DNA of 64,000 nucleotides from Micromonospora cathayae (GTDB taxonomy: Bacteria > Actinomycetota > Actinomycetes > Mycobacteriales > Micromonosporaceae): positions 1 through 64,000 of the forward strand of contig NZ_CP118615.1 of the NCBI RefSeq assembly GCF_028993575.1, in the 5' to 3' direction. A program made the translations under genes and the position numbers. Below are positions 52,692 to 61,972 of the stretch, piece by piece. Position 1 is the first letter of the stretch. Each line of letters begins with the position of its first letter. Under the pieces are notes generated by a model. It was given only the letters and a program-made list of their open reading frames with translations, was not told the DNA's origin and did no database searches.

Positions 52692-54038
52692 ATGGCGGTC
52701 ACTGCCAGACCACGCCAGGCCATCGCGATCATCGGTGCGCTGGGGCTGGCCCTCACCGCCACCGCCTGCGGCAGCGACGACGACAACAGCGGCAACAACG
52801 CCGGCTCGGCGGAGTGCTCGGCATACGAGAAGTACCAGGGCAACGACGGCAAGAAGGTCTCGATCTACGCGTCGATCCGGGACGCCGAGGCGGACCTGCT
52901 CGAGCAGTCCTGGGAGCAGTTCGTCGACTGCACCGGCATCGAGATCGACTACGAGGGCAGCGGCGAGTTCGAGGCCCAGCTGCAGGTGCGGGTCGACGGC
53001 GGCAACGCCCCCGACATCGCGTTCATCCCGCAGCCCGGTCTGCTGGCCCGGTTCGCGGAGGCGGGCAAGCTCAAGCCGGCGTCGGCCGACACCAAGACGA
53101 TGGCCGAGCAGAACTACTCGCCCGACTGGCTGAAGTACTCCACCGTCGGCGGCCAGTTCTACGGCGCCCCGCTCGGCTCGAACGTGAAGTCGTTCGTGTG
53201 GTACTCCCCCAAGACCTTCAAGGAGAAGGGCTGGGAGGTCCCCACCACCTGGGAGCAGCTCGTCGCGCTCAGCGACAAGGTCGCGGCGGACGGCACCAAG
53301 CCGTGGTGCGTCGGCATCGAGTCCGGTGACGCGACCGGCTGGCCGGCCACGGACTGGATCGAGGAGTTCATGCTCCGGACCCAGACCCCCGAGGTCTACG
53401 ACCAGTGGACCACCCACGGCATCCCGTTCAACGACCCGAAGGTCGCCGAGGCGGTCAACCTGGCCGGCACCATCCTGAAGAACGAGAAGTACGTCAACGG
53501 CGGCTTCGGCGGCGTGAAGAGCATCGCCACCACCTCCTTCCAGGAGGCCGGCACGCCGATCCTGCAGAACAAGTGCGCCATGCACCGGCAGGGCTCGTTC
53601 TACGCGAACCAGTGGCCCGAGGGCACCAAGGTGGCCGAGGACGGCGACATCTTCGCCTTCTACTTCCCGACCCGCGAGGGCTCGCAGGGCAAGCCGGTGC
53701 TGGGTGGCGGCGAGTTCACCGTCGCCTTCGCCGACCGCCCGGAGGTCCAGGCGGTGCAGACGTACCTCGCCTCCGGTGAGTACGCCAACTCCCGCGCCAA
53801 GCTGGGCAACTGGGCCTCGGCGAACAACAAGCTCGACGTGGCGAACGTCGCCAACCCGATCGACCGGCTCTCCGTGGAGATCTTCCAGGACAAGACGACC
53901 GTCTTCCGCTTCGACGGCTCGGACCTGATGCCGGGTGCCGTCGGCGCCGGGACGTTCTGGAAGCAGATGATCGAGTGGATCAACGGTAAGGACACCACGG
54001 CCGTGCTCAACAGCATCGAGAGCAGCTGGCCCAAGTAA
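52692..54038 (+). CDS. Sugar ABC transporter substrate-binding lipoprotein (AglE-like)
   Basis: 448 aa. Lipoprotein signal with LTATAC (Cys about 25) then a Ser/Asn/Asp-rich linker. The family-1 extracellular sugar-binding fold is visible from VSIYASIRDAEADLLEQSWEQF, through FEAQLQVRVDGGNAPDIAFIPQ, to ATDWIEEFML and VLGGGEFTVAFADRPEVQA. Captures oligosaccharides outside the cell. First of the agl-type operon; together with two permeases, LacI regulator and alpha-glucosidase it points to an alpha-glucoside such as maltose, trehalose or sucrose-type sugars. Confidence 0.9.
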   Translation: MAVTARPRQAIAIIGALGLALTATACGSDDDNSGNNAGSAECSAYEKYQGNDGKKVSIYASIRDAEADLLEQSWEQFVDCTGIEIDYEGSGEFEAQLQVRVDGGNAPDIAFIPQPGLLARFAEAGKLKPASADTKTMAEQNYSPDWLKYSTVGGQFYGAPLGSNVKSFVWYSPKTFKEKGWEVPTTWEQLVALSDKVAADGTKPWCVGIESGDATGWPATDWIEEFMLRTQTPEVYDQWTTHGIPFNDPKVAEAVNLAGTILKNEKYVNGGFGGVKSIATTSFQEAGTPILQNKCAMHRQGSFYANQWPEGTKVAEDGDIFAFYFPTREGSQGKPVLGGGEFTVAFADRPEVQAVQTYLASGEYANSRAKLGNWASANNKLDVANVANPIDRLSVEIFQDKTTVFRFDGSDLMPGAVGAGTFWKQMIEWINGKDTTAVLNSIESSWPK

Positions 54039-54111
54039 GTCGCTCGGTGGTCCGGTCCGCACCCCGCGGACCGGACCGCCGGCACCGGGCCGCGATCCCC
54101 TGGGAGTACGG

Positions 54112-55164
54112 ATGAACTTCGACTTCGCCGACGAGTCACCCAAGCTCGTCATGTTGCTGTACGGCCTGGTGGCCTTCGTCGTGGTGGTGGGCGGCCTGCT
54201 CCTGCTGCTCGACGCGGTGCCGGCCTGGTTCGCCCGCCGTCGGGAGGCGCAACTGGTCGCCGCGTCGGCCAGCGGCGCGCCGATCCCGCGTAGCCGGACG
54301 AAGCCGCGGGAGGGGCTGTTCGCGGTCTTCTTCCTGCTGCCGGCGGTGCTGCTGCTGCTCATCGGGTTGGTCGTCCCGGCCATCCGCACCACGGTGCTGT
54401 CGTTCATGGACGGCGGCAGCGACAACTGGGTGGGGCTGCGCAACTACGGCTGGCTCTTCTCCCAGGACGAGATCGTCCGGGTGCTGACCAACACCCTGGT
54501 CTGGGTGTTCCTCGTCCCGCTGATCGCCACCACCATCGGTCTGCTGTACGCGGTGCTGGTGGACAAGGCCAGGATGGAGGCGCTGGCCAAGTCGCTGATC
54601 TTCATGCCGATGGCGATCTCGTTCGTCGGGGCCAGCATCATCTGGAAGTTCGTCTACGCCTACCGGGGTGACGGACAGGAGCAGATCGGTCTGCTCAACC
54701 AGATCGTGGTCAGCCTGGGCGGGGAGCCGAAGCAGTGGCTGCTGGAGTCCCCGCTGAACACCCTGCTGCTCATCGTGATCATGGTGTGGATCCAGGCCGG
54801 TTTCGCGATGGTGGTGCTCTCCGCCGCGATCAAGGCCATCCCGGCCGACATCGTCGAGGCGGCCCGGCTGGACGGCGTCAACCCGTGGCAGATGTTCTGG
54901 CAGGTCACCCTGCCGAGCATCCGGCCGGCACTGATCGTGGTGGTGGTGACCATCTCGATCGCCACGCTGAAGGTCTTCGACATCGTCCGGACCTCCACCA
55001 ACGGCAACTTCGACACCAACGTGATCGCGAACGAGATGTACAACCAGGCGTTCCGGTACGGCCAGGCCGGGCAGGGCTCCGCCATGGCCGTCTTCCTCTT
55101 CATCCTGGTCATCCCGATCGTGATCTACCAGATCCGCAACCTGCGGCAGCAGCGGGAGGGCTGA
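54112..55164 (+). CDS. Sugar ABC transporter permease (AglF-like)
   Basis: 350 aa, about eight hydrophobic segments, including an extra N-terminal pair compared with ordinary permeases (LVMLLYGLVAFVVVVGGLLL). The EAA loop is VEAARLDGVNPWQMFWQVTLP, which contacts the ATPase. No ATP-binding gene is present here, so the system probably uses a shared MsiK-type ATPase, as is usual in actinomycetes. Its stop is 1 bp before the next start. Confidence 0.92.
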   Translation: MNFDFADESPKLVMLLYGLVAFVVVVGGLLLLLDAVPAWFARRREAQLVAASASGAPIPRSRTKPREGLFAVFFLLPAVLLLLIGLVVPAIRTTVLSFMDGGSDNWVGLRNYGWLFSQDEIVRVLTNTLVWVFLVPLIATTIGLLYAVLVDKARMEALAKSLIFMPMAISFVGASIIWKFVYAYRGDGQEQIGLLNQIVVSLGGEPKQWLLESPLNTLLLIVIMVWIQAGFAMVVLSAAIKAIPADIVEAARLDGVNPWQMFWQVTLPSIRPALIVVVVTISIATLKVFDIVRTSTNGNFDTNVIANEMYNQAFRYGQAGQGSAMAVFLFILVIPIVIYQIRNLRQQREG

Positions 55165-55165
55165 G

Positions 55166-56131
55166 ATGACCACCACCACGCCCCCGGTCGCCGCCGGCAC
55201 ACAGGCCGGCGCCAAGCCGACGACCGCTGCCGGCCGGGTACGCAAGCGGCTGAACAGCCGAACCGCCACGCTGGTGTCGATCGTCATCGCGGTGGTCTGG
55301 ACCATCCCCACCTTCGGGCTGTTCATCTCGTCCTTCCGGCCCGAGGACCAGATCAAGACCACCGGATGGTGGACGTTCTTCACCGACCCGCAGTTCACCC
55401 TGGAGAACTACCAGGACGTGCTCTTCGGCCGGTCCGCCTCGTCCGGCCAGTTGGCGAGCTACTTCGTCAACTCGCTGGTCATCACGCTGCCGTCGGTGCT
55501 GTTCCCGCTGGCCTTCGCCGCGCTCGCCGCGTACGCGCTGGCGTGGATCAACTTCCGCGGCCGGGACTGGATCTACATCGGCATCTTCGCGTTGCAGATC
55601 GTGCCGCTCCAGATGGCCCTGGTGCCGCTGCTGAGCTTCTTCTCCACCGGGGTCAACGTCGGCGGCATCACCCTGATGCCGGCCTGGGACCTCGCCGACG
55701 AGGAGAAGTTCGTGCAGGTCTGGTTCGCCCACACCTGCTTCGCGCTGCCGCTGGCGGTGTTCCTGCTGCACAACTTCATCTCGCAGCTGCCGAGAGACCT
55801 GATGGAGGCGGCCCGGGTCGACGGGGCCACCCACCCGAAGATCTTCCGGACCATCGTGCTGCCGCTGGTCACCCCGGCGCTGGCGGCCTTCGGCATCTTC
55901 CAGTTCCTGTGGGTCTGGAACGACCTGCTGGTCGCGCTGATCTTCGCCGGGGGCGGGGACGAGACGGCGCCGCTCACCGTCCGGCTGGCCGAGTTGGCCG
56001 GCACCCGGGGCAACGAGTGGCAGCGGCTCACCGCCGGTGCGTTCGTGTCGATCGTCGTACCGCTGATCGTGTTCCTGTCCCTGCAGCGCTACTTCGTGCG
56101 GGGCCTGCTCGCGGGCAGCGTCAAGGGCTGA
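55166..56131 (+). CDS. Sugar ABC transporter permease (AglG-like)
   Basis: 321 aa. Six transmembrane helices with the EAA loop MEAARVDGATHPKIFRTIVLP. NTRTATLVSIVIAVVWTIPTFGLF-type first helix and the C-terminal FVRGLLAGSVKG end are typical of MalG-type permeases. The N-terminal ~30 residues are Thr/Ala/Pro-rich and variable. It dimerises with the preceding permease. Confidence 0.92.
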   Translation: MTTTTPPVAAGTQAGAKPTTAAGRVRKRLNSRTATLVSIVIAVVWTIPTFGLFISSFRPEDQIKTTGWWTFFTDPQFTLENYQDVLFGRSASSGQLASYFVNSLVITLPSVLFPLAFAALAAYALAWINFRGRDWIYIGIFALQIVPLQMALVPLLSFFSTGVNVGGITLMPAWDLADEEKFVQVWFAHTCFALPLAVFLLHNFISQLPRDLMEAARVDGATHPKIFRTIVLPLVTPALAAFGIFQFLWVWNDLLVALIFAGGGDETAPLTVRLAELAGTRGNEWQRLTAGAFVSIVVPLIVFLSLQRYFVRGLLAGSVKG

Positions 56132-56142
56132 CCCCCGACGTC

Positions 56143-56175
56143 CGCCGCCGCCCGCCGGGACCGCGGGCGGCGGCG
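56143..56175. terminator. Hairpin between permease and regulator genes
   Basis: Perfect 12-bp stem CGCCGCCGCCCG / CGGGCGGCGGCG with a 9-base loop. It may reduce read-through from the transport genes into the regulator gene. Confidence 0.65.
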
Positions 56176-56197
56176 AACGTGGCGGATCGGGTGAACC

Positions 56198-57223
56198 GTG
56201 ACGAAGATCGATGACGTCGCCCGGCTCGCCGGGGTATCCACAGCCACCGTCTCGCGCGCGCTGCGCGGACTCCCCACCGTCTCGGCGGCCACCCGACGGC
56301 GGGTGCTCGCCGCCGCCGAGCAGCTCGACTACGCCGTGTCGCCGAGCGCGTCCCGGCTGGCCGGCGGACGCACCGGCACCGTCGCCGTGGTGGTCCCCCG
56401 GATCACCCGCTGGTTCTTCGCCACCGTCGTCGAGGCGGTCGAGGAGGTCCTCCACTCGGCCGGGTACGACCTGCTGCTGCACAACCTCGGCGGCCGGGAA
56501 CAGACCCGGCAGCGGGTGCTGCGTACCGCCAACCTGCACAAGCGGGCCGACGCGGTCCTGCTGGTCGCCACCCCGCTGCGGGCCGCCGACCTGACCGCGC
56601 TCACCGCGCTGGACCTGCCCGGCGCGATCATCAGCTCCGGCAGCGTGGTGCCCGGCTGGCCGTGCGTACGCATCGACGACGTGGCCGCCGCGCACGCCGC
56701 CACCCGACACCTGCTCGGCCTCGGCCACCGGCGGATCGCGCACATCTCCGGTGACCCGGAGGACGAACTGGCCTTCACCACCCACCTGGACCGGCGGCGC
56801 GGCTACCAGGAGGCGCTCCGGGCGGCCGGCATCATGCCCGACCCCGGCCTGGACGTGGAGAGCCAGTTCACCATCGACGGCGGCCACCAGGCCACCGTGG
56901 AACTGCTGCGCCGGGGCGACCCGCCGACCGCCGTCTTCGCCGCCTGCGACGAGATGGCGATGGGTGCGCTGCGGGCGCTGCGCGAGGCCGGCCTGCGGGT
57001 GCCGCAGGACGTCAGCGTGATCGGCATCGACGACCACGACCTGTCGGTGGTGCTGGGGCTCAGCACGGTGGCCCAGCCCGCCGCCGAACAGGGCCGGCTG
57101 GCCGCCCGGATCCTGCTCGACCCGCTCGTCGGCAGCCCCCGGCTCCCCCGGTCCGCCTCGTCGGTGATTCTTCCCACCCGGCTGGTCGTACGTGATTCGA
57201 CCGCGCCACCGAGGGCAGACTGA
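56198..57223 (+). CDS. LacI-family transcriptional regulator
   Basis: 341 aa from a GTG. DNA-binding head: KIDDVARLAGVSTATVSRALRG then VSAATRRRVLAAAEQLDY, hinge SPSASRLAGGRTGT. Effector domain: GTVAVVVPRITRWFFATVVEAVE, GLGHRRIAHISGDPED and TAVFAACDEMAMGALRALREAG, with STVAQPAAEQGRLAA at the end. It probably represses this operon through the 52608 palindrome until the imported glucoside binds. Confidence 0.93.
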   Translation: MTKIDDVARLAGVSTATVSRALRGLPTVSAATRRRVLAAAEQLDYAVSPSASRLAGGRTGTVAVVVPRITRWFFATVVEAVEEVLHSAGYDLLLHNLGGREQTRQRVLRTANLHKRADAVLLVATPLRAADLTALTALDLPGAIISSGSVVPGWPCVRIDDVAAAHAATRHLLGLGHRRIAHISGDPEDELAFTTHLDRRRGYQEALRAAGIMPDPGLDVESQFTIDGGHQATVELLRRGDPPTAVFAACDEMAMGALRALREAGLRVPQDVSVIGIDDHDLSVVLGLSTVAQPAAEQGRLAARILLDPLVGSPRLPRSASSVILPTRLVVRDSTAPPRAD

Positions 57224-57234
57224 ACGGGTCCGGT

Positions 57235-58974
57235 GTGCCCCGGCGCGACCGCAGCGCGGCGGCAGGCCGGGGTCGAATCCGGCTCGACATTCGGGAGAAC
57301 GCCCTGAACACCCACCACAACGACCAGGAAACCGCCGGTGGTCCGGCCACCGACTGGTGGACCGAGGCCGTCATCTACCAGATCTACCCCCGGTCGTTCG
57401 CCGACTCCGACGGCGACGGCATCGGTGACCTGCCCGGCATCACCGCCCGCCTCGACCACCTCGCCGAACTCGGGGTGGACGCGGTCTGGCTGTCGCCGTT
57501 CTACCCGTCGCCGCAGGCCGACGCCGGCTACGACGTGGCCGACTACCGGGACGTCGAGCCGCTCTTCGGCAAGCTGGCCGACGCGGACCGGCTCATCGCC
57601 GACGCGCACGCGCGCGGCATCCGGGTGATCGTCGACCTGGTGCCCAACCACACCTCGTCGGCGCACGTCTGGTTCCAGGCCGCGCTCGCCGCCGCGCCGG
57701 GCAGCCCGGAACGGCAGCGGTACGTCTTCCGGGACGGTCGCGGACCGGCCGGCGCCGAGCCGCCGAACGACTGGCAGAGCGTCTTCGGTGGACCGGCCTG
57801 GACCCGGGTCACCGACCCGGACGGTCGCCCCGGCCAGTGGTACCTGCACCTGTTCGACACCGCCCAGCCCGACCTGAACTGGGACAACCCGGAGGTGCGC
57901 ACGGAGTTCCTGGACGTACTGCGGTTCTGGCTGGACCGGGGCGTGGACGGCTTCCGGGTCGACGTGGCGCACGGGCTCGTCAAGCAGGCCGACCTGGCCG
58001 ACTGGCAGGAACCGCAGGAGATCCTCTCCGGCGCCGACGCCGACCGGCCCCGCCCGCCGATGTGGGACCAGGACGGGGTGCACGAGATCTACCGGGAGTG
58101 GCGTCGGCTGCTGGACGGCTACGACGACCGGATCCTGGTCGCCGAGGCGTGGGTGGAGCCGGCCGAGCGGCTGGCCCGCTACGTCCGCCCCGACGAGATG
58201 CACCAGGCGTTCAACTTCGAGTACCTGCTCGCCGCCTGGACCGCGCCCGCCCAGTACGCGGTGATCACCCGCTCGCTGGAGGCCACCGACGCGGTCGGCG
58301 CGCCCACCACCTGGGTGCTGTCCAACCACGACGTGGTCCGGCACGCCTCCCGGCTGGGGCTGCCGGTCGGTACGCCCCGACCCAACGGCATCGGCGCGGA
58401 CGACCCGCAACCGGACGCCGCGCTCGGCCTGCGCCGGGCCCGCGCGGCCACCCTGCTGATGCTGGCCCTGCCCGGCTCGGCGTACCTCTACCAGGGCGAG
58501 GAGTTGGGGCTCCCGGAGCACACCGCGCTGCCCGACGAGGCCCGGCAGGACCCGACCTGGGAGCGCAGCGGGCACACCGAGCGGGGCCGGGACGGCTGCC
58601 GGGTACCGATCCCGTGGGAGGCCGACGCCCCGTCGTACGGCTTCGGGCCGACCGACACGAGCTGGCTGCCGCAGCCGACGAGCTGGGCCGAGTACGCGCT
58701 GGACCGCCAGCGCGGGGTGCCCGGCTCCACGTACGAGGTGTACCGCACCGCGCTGCGGCTGCGCCGGGAACACGGCCTGGGTCGGGGCACCCTGCGCTGG
58801 CTCTCCGCCGGCGACGAGGTGCTGCACTTCGGCAACGGCGGCGTCGGGGTGCTGACCAACTTCGGCGCGGCACCGGTGCCGCTGCCGGCGGGCGCCGAGG
58901 CGCTGCACGCCAGCGGTCCGCTGGACGACGGCCTGGTCCCCACCGACGTCACCGTCTGGTACCGCACCGCCTGA
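57235..58974 (+). CDS. GH13 alpha-glucosidase/oligo-glucosidase
   Basis: 579 aa by the GTG start; alternatively ~556 aa if translation begins at the CTG 57304, which has GGGAG upstream. A (beta/alpha)8 barrel starts at WWTEAVIYQIYPRSFADSDGDG. Conserved blocks: DLVPNHTS, GFRVDVAHG (the Asp nucleophile), VAEAWV (acid/base Glu) and VLSNHDV (the transition-state Asp). It lacks a signal peptide, so it hydrolyses the imported glucosides in the cytoplasm. It is the last gene of the agl-type operon. Confidence 0.92.
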   Translation: MPRRDRSAAAGRGRIRLDIRENALNTHHNDQETAGGPATDWWTEAVIYQIYPRSFADSDGDGIGDLPGITARLDHLAELGVDAVWLSPFYPSPQADAGYDVADYRDVEPLFGKLADADRLIADAHARGIRVIVDLVPNHTSSAHVWFQAALAAAPGSPERQRYVFRDGRGPAGAEPPNDWQSVFGGPAWTRVTDPDGRPGQWYLHLFDTAQPDLNWDNPEVRTEFLDVLRFWLDRGVDGFRVDVAHGLVKQADLADWQEPQEILSGADADRPRPPMWDQDGVHEIYREWRRLLDGYDDRILVAEAWVEPAERLARYVRPDEMHQAFNFEYLLAAWTAPAQYAVITRSLEATDAVGAPTTWVLSNHDVVRHASRLGLPVGTPRPNGIGADDPQPDAALGLRRARAATLLMLALPGSAYLYQGEELGLPEHTALPDEARQDPTWERSGHTERGRDGCRVPIPWEADAPSYGFGPTDTSWLPQPTSWAEYALDRQRGVPGSTYEVYRTALRLRREHGLGRGTLRWLSAGDEVLHFGNGGVGVLTNFGAAPVPLPAGAEALHASGPLDDGLVPTDVTVWYRTA

Positions 58975-58995
58975 GGTTCTCGCGGCGGCCCTCGT

Positions 58996-59259
58996 CCCGG
59001 TTCGGGCGGGGGCCGCCGTGCTGCTTCGGGCGGGGGCCGCCGTGCCGGTTCAGGCGGGGGCCGCCGTGCCGGTTCAGGCGGGGGCCGCCGTGCCGGTTCA
59101 GGCGGGGGCCGCCGTGCCGGTTCAGGCGGGGGCCGCCGTGCCGGTTCAGGCGGGGGCCGCCGTGCCGGTTCAGGCGGGGGCCGCCGTGCCGGTTCAGGCG
59201 GGGGCCGCCGTGCCGGTTCAGGCGGGGGCCGCCGTGCCGGTTCAGGCGGGGGCCGCCGT
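58996..59259. repeat. Eleven 24-bp tandem repeats
   Basis: Nine exact and two degenerate copies of GGTTCAGGCGGGGGCCGCCG plus TGCC, in a continuous 264-bp array. The first two units carry substitutions. It lies in the gap between convergent glucosidase and MFS genes. Each unit contains the inverted core GGCGGGGGCCGCC, so the RNA could fold into repeated hairpins. Confidence 0.9.
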
Positions 59260-59315
59260 CCGCGGCCCTGACGGTGAGCGCCTGACGGTGGCCGGGGCGA
59301 GCGGCGGCCCGGCGG

Positions 59316-60746
59316 TCACAGCCGTTCGGCGCGGGTGTGCAACAGGGTGCGCACGTCGGTGATGTCCCGGGGCGAGGTCCGCGAGGCGAGCCAGTACATG
59401 ATCCCGGTCGGCACGAAGAACAACTGGAACGCGGCCAGCCCGACCGCGAAGTTCAACGGCGGCGGGAACGCCCCGCGCAGCGCGTGGAAGGCCACCCCGA
59501 CCAGACCGTTGCCGGCCGCCCGGCCCACCCCGTTGACCAGGTTGCCGAGGCTGTAGACGGTGCCCCGGTGCTCGGGCGGGTTGACGTCGGCGATCAGGGC
59601 GAACCAGTTCGGCGAGTTCGCCGAGGTCAGGGCGAGCGCCAGCACGGCGGCCAGCAGGCTCAACCCGACCGTCGGCTCGGTCACCACGCTGGTCAGCACG
59701 GCCGAGGTCACCGCGCCCGCGCCCGCGCCGTCCGGCACGTCGATCCGGATCGGCACGAAGAACAGCACCAGGTAGAACGGGACGGCGGCGAGGATGCCGA
59801 CCGAGGCGACCAGCGCCCGGCCCCGTGGGGTACGCCGTTGCAGCGCGTCGCCGACCAGCCCGCCGACGATGGAGAACACCCCGCCCAGCTGGAACAGGGT
59901 GGCGAAGACGCTGCCCACCACGATCGCGGTGGCCGCCGAGTAGCCCTGCTCCTGGGCCCGCTCGGTGAATAGCACCGGCAACCAGACCAGCGAACCGAAC
60001 GCGGCCTGCGCGGTCAGTCCCTGGAGGATCAGCCAGCGGTTGGTCCGCCGGTCCAGGATGCGGGGCAGGTCGGCGCGGCTGATCCGGTAGTCGTACTCGG
60101 CCCCGTGGGCGAGCGCGCCGGCCAGCTCCGGTTCGCTCTGTCCACGCCGGACGTCGTAGGTGAACAGGTACGCCGCCGTGGCGGCCAGGCCGACCACGCT
60201 GAGCAGCAGGAACGGTCGCCGCCAGTCGGCCGCGCCGAGGATCCCGCCGACCAGGGTGCCGGCCAGCGTGCCGATGCCCTGGGAGAGCCCCCAGAAGCTC
60301 ATCACCAGCCCCCGGCGGCGCGGCGAGATCAGGTCGGTGACCACCGAGAAGCCGACCGACCCGACCGCGCCCAGCCCGACCGCCGCCACCAGTTGCGCCG
60401 CCAGGAACGCCGGATAGTTCACCGCCAGGGCGCTGCCGGCGGTACCGGCCGCCCAGAGCAGGGTGCCGACCATCAGCAGCGGCTTGCGGTTGGCCCGGTC
60501 GCCGACGTACGCCCAGCCGACCGCGGCCACCGCGCTGACCAGGAAACTCACCGCGGTGACCAGGCCGACCAGGCGCTGCGGCACGTCGAGCGAGCCGGCG
60601 ATCGGGCCGTACAGCGGCGGCACCAGACCGATCGCCACATTGTCCAGCGAGGCGAGCAGCACGAACACGACGACGCTGTACAGCCGGTGCACCCGGGTAC
60701 CGCCGCGGACGGGAGCGGGCTCGCTGGTGGTGATCACTCCCGGCAC
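59316..60746 (-). CDS. MFS transporter
   Basis: 476 aa from the GTG at 60746. About 12-14 transmembrane segments; VGWAYVGDRANRKPLLMVGTLLW is the signature loop of the major facilitator family and FWGLSQGIGTLAGTLVGG lies in helix 5. The type resembles the Spinster/sugar-phosphate-like MFS transporters. The substrate is unknown. Convergent with the agl-type operon across a tandem-repeat array. Confidence 0.88.
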   Translation of the reverse strand: MPGVITTSEPAPVRGGTRVHRLYSVVVFVLLASLDNVAIGLVPPLYGPIAGSLDVPQRLVGLVTAVSFLVSAVAAVGWAYVGDRANRKPLLMVGTLLWAAGTAGSALAVNYPAFLAAQLVAAVGLGAVGSVGFSVVTDLISPRRRGLVMSFWGLSQGIGTLAGTLVGGILGAADWRRPFLLLSVVGLAATAAYLFTYDVRRGQSEPELAGALAHGAEYDYRISRADLPRILDRRTNRWLILQGLTAQAAFGSLVWLPVLFTERAQEQGYSAATAIVVGSVFATLFQLGGVFSIVGGLVGDALQRRTPRGRALVASVGILAAVPFYLVLFFVPIRIDVPDGAGAGAVTSAVLTSVVTEPTVGLSLLAAVLALALTSANSPNWFALIADVNPPEHRGTVYSLGNLVNGVGRAAGNGLVGVAFHALRGAFPPPLNFAVGLAAFQLFFVPTGIMYWLASRTSPRDITDVRTLLHTRAERL

Positions 60747-60789
60747 TGAACCAGGAGCAGATAACGACCGGGTGACGACGCGCGGGAGA

Positions 60790-61932
60790 TCAGAGGTAAC
60801 CGCCGATCTCCGGCCGGACGACCGGCTCGGTGGCCGCGCCGGACCGCAGCGCGTACAGCTCGGCGAGGGTGGCCCCGGTGGACGGTACGCCGGTGCCGTG
60901 GCCCAGCCAGCCGGTCGCCTCCGCGTACGACAGCGGCCCCACCTCGACCCGGGCCAGGCACCGGCCGGGCCGGGTGACCGCCGGGTGCAGCCGGGACAGG
61001 TCCTCGTTGGTGGTGATCGCGACCAGCACGTCCCGGCCCTGGCCGAGCAGCCCGTCGGTGAGGTTGAGCAGCCGGGACAGCGCCTGACCGGACGCCTGCC
61101 GGGCCTCCCCCCGGATCAGCTCGTCGCAGTCCTCGACGATCAGCAGCCGCCAGCGGGGGCCGCCGTCCGGTTCGTCCTCGTTCCCGACGGCCACCTCGGA
61201 GAGGTAACCGGCGTCGGCGAAGAGGGTGTCCGGGTCGAGGACGCAGTCCACCTGGCACCACTGCCGCCAGGCGCGGGCCAGGGCGCGCAACGCGGTGGTC
61301 TTCCCGGTGCCCGGCGCGCCGTGCAGCAGCACCAGCCGGCCGACCACGTCGTCCGCGGTGACCGCCATCAGCCGTTCCAGCGCGTCCCGGGCGGCGGCGG
61401 TGTAGTTGGCCCGGATGTCGGCCCAGTCGGGGGTGGCGACGCTGCGCACGTCCCGCTGCGCGCCCCGGCGCGGGTTCTGGTGCCAGAACCCGATCCGGCC
61501 CACCCCGCTGTCCTCCCGGTCGGTGGCCCCGGCCACGATCCGGTCCAGCGCCGCCTGGCCGACCTCACCGCTGACCGCGGTGACGGTGACCTCCGCGCCG
61601 TACCCCTTCCAGACGACCACCCGGGCCGTCCAACCGTCACCGCCGAGGAGCTGGGACCGTTGCCGGCTCTCGATGGCGGTCCGCAGCAGCTTGCCGTCCG
61701 CCGGCACCAGTTCGGCGTCGGGCCGGGCCCGGGGCAGCCGGACGGTGTGCGACCAGGGGTGGTGTCCGGTGATGAAGTCGGCCAGCGCCAACGCGTCGAC
61801 GACGTCGCAGGGGGTGTCCGCGTCGTCGTAACGCAGCACGGCCGGCAACGCGGGGACGGTCTGCGGCACGGCCGGCGACGCCGGGGCGGTCTCCGGAGCG
61901 GCGGGTGGGGTGGGCAGGTCGAGCGACGACAT
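60790..61932 (-). CDS. AAA ATPase with DUF5925 N-terminal domain
   Basis: 380 aa. Residues 35-190 match the DUF5925 region (FITGHHPWSHTVRLPRARPDAEL, VVVWKGYGAEVTVTAV). The AAA domain is at ~195-350: Walker A LLHGAPGTGKTTALRAL, Walker B RLLIVEDCDEL, sensor VLVAITTNEDLSRLHPAVTRPGRCLARV with arginine fingers. Such proteins often act as chaperone-like ATPases; the substrate is not known. The N-terminal ~30 residues are Pro/Ala-rich. Confidence 0.85.
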   Translation of the reverse strand: MSSLDLPTPPAAPETAPASPAVPQTVPALPAVLRYDDADTPCDVVDALALADFITGHHPWSHTVRLPRARPDAELVPADGKLLRTAIESRQRSQLLGGDGWTARVVVWKGYGAEVTVTAVSGEVGQAALDRIVAGATDREDSGVGRIGFWHQNPRRGAQRDVRSVATPDWADIRANYTAAARDALERLMAVTADDVVGRLVLLHGAPGTGKTTALRALARAWRQWCQVDCVLDPDTLFADAGYLSEVAVGNEDEPDGGPRWRLLIVEDCDELIRGEARQASGQALSRLLNLTDGLLGQGRDVLVAITTNEDLSRLHPAVTRPGRCLARVEVGPLSYAEATGWLGHGTGVPSTGATLAELYALRSGAATEPVVRPEIGGYL

Positions 61933-61972
61933 CTGTCGATAATCGCCAACCCGACCCGCCCCGTACAGTCGT

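Noticed and set aside
55109..57037. A 642-aa reverse coding sequence over the permease/LacI genes
   Set aside because: Its product is Gly/Arg/Gln-rich and it is antisense to clearly conserved genes.
58996..59259. CRISPR array
   Set aside because: The 24-bp units are directly adjacent with no unique spacers; this is a simple tandem repeat.
59018..59362. Coding sequence made of VPVQAGAA repeats
   Set aside because: It is the translation of the 24-bp tandem array; other frames of the same DNA also stay open, and no start or ribosome site supports it.
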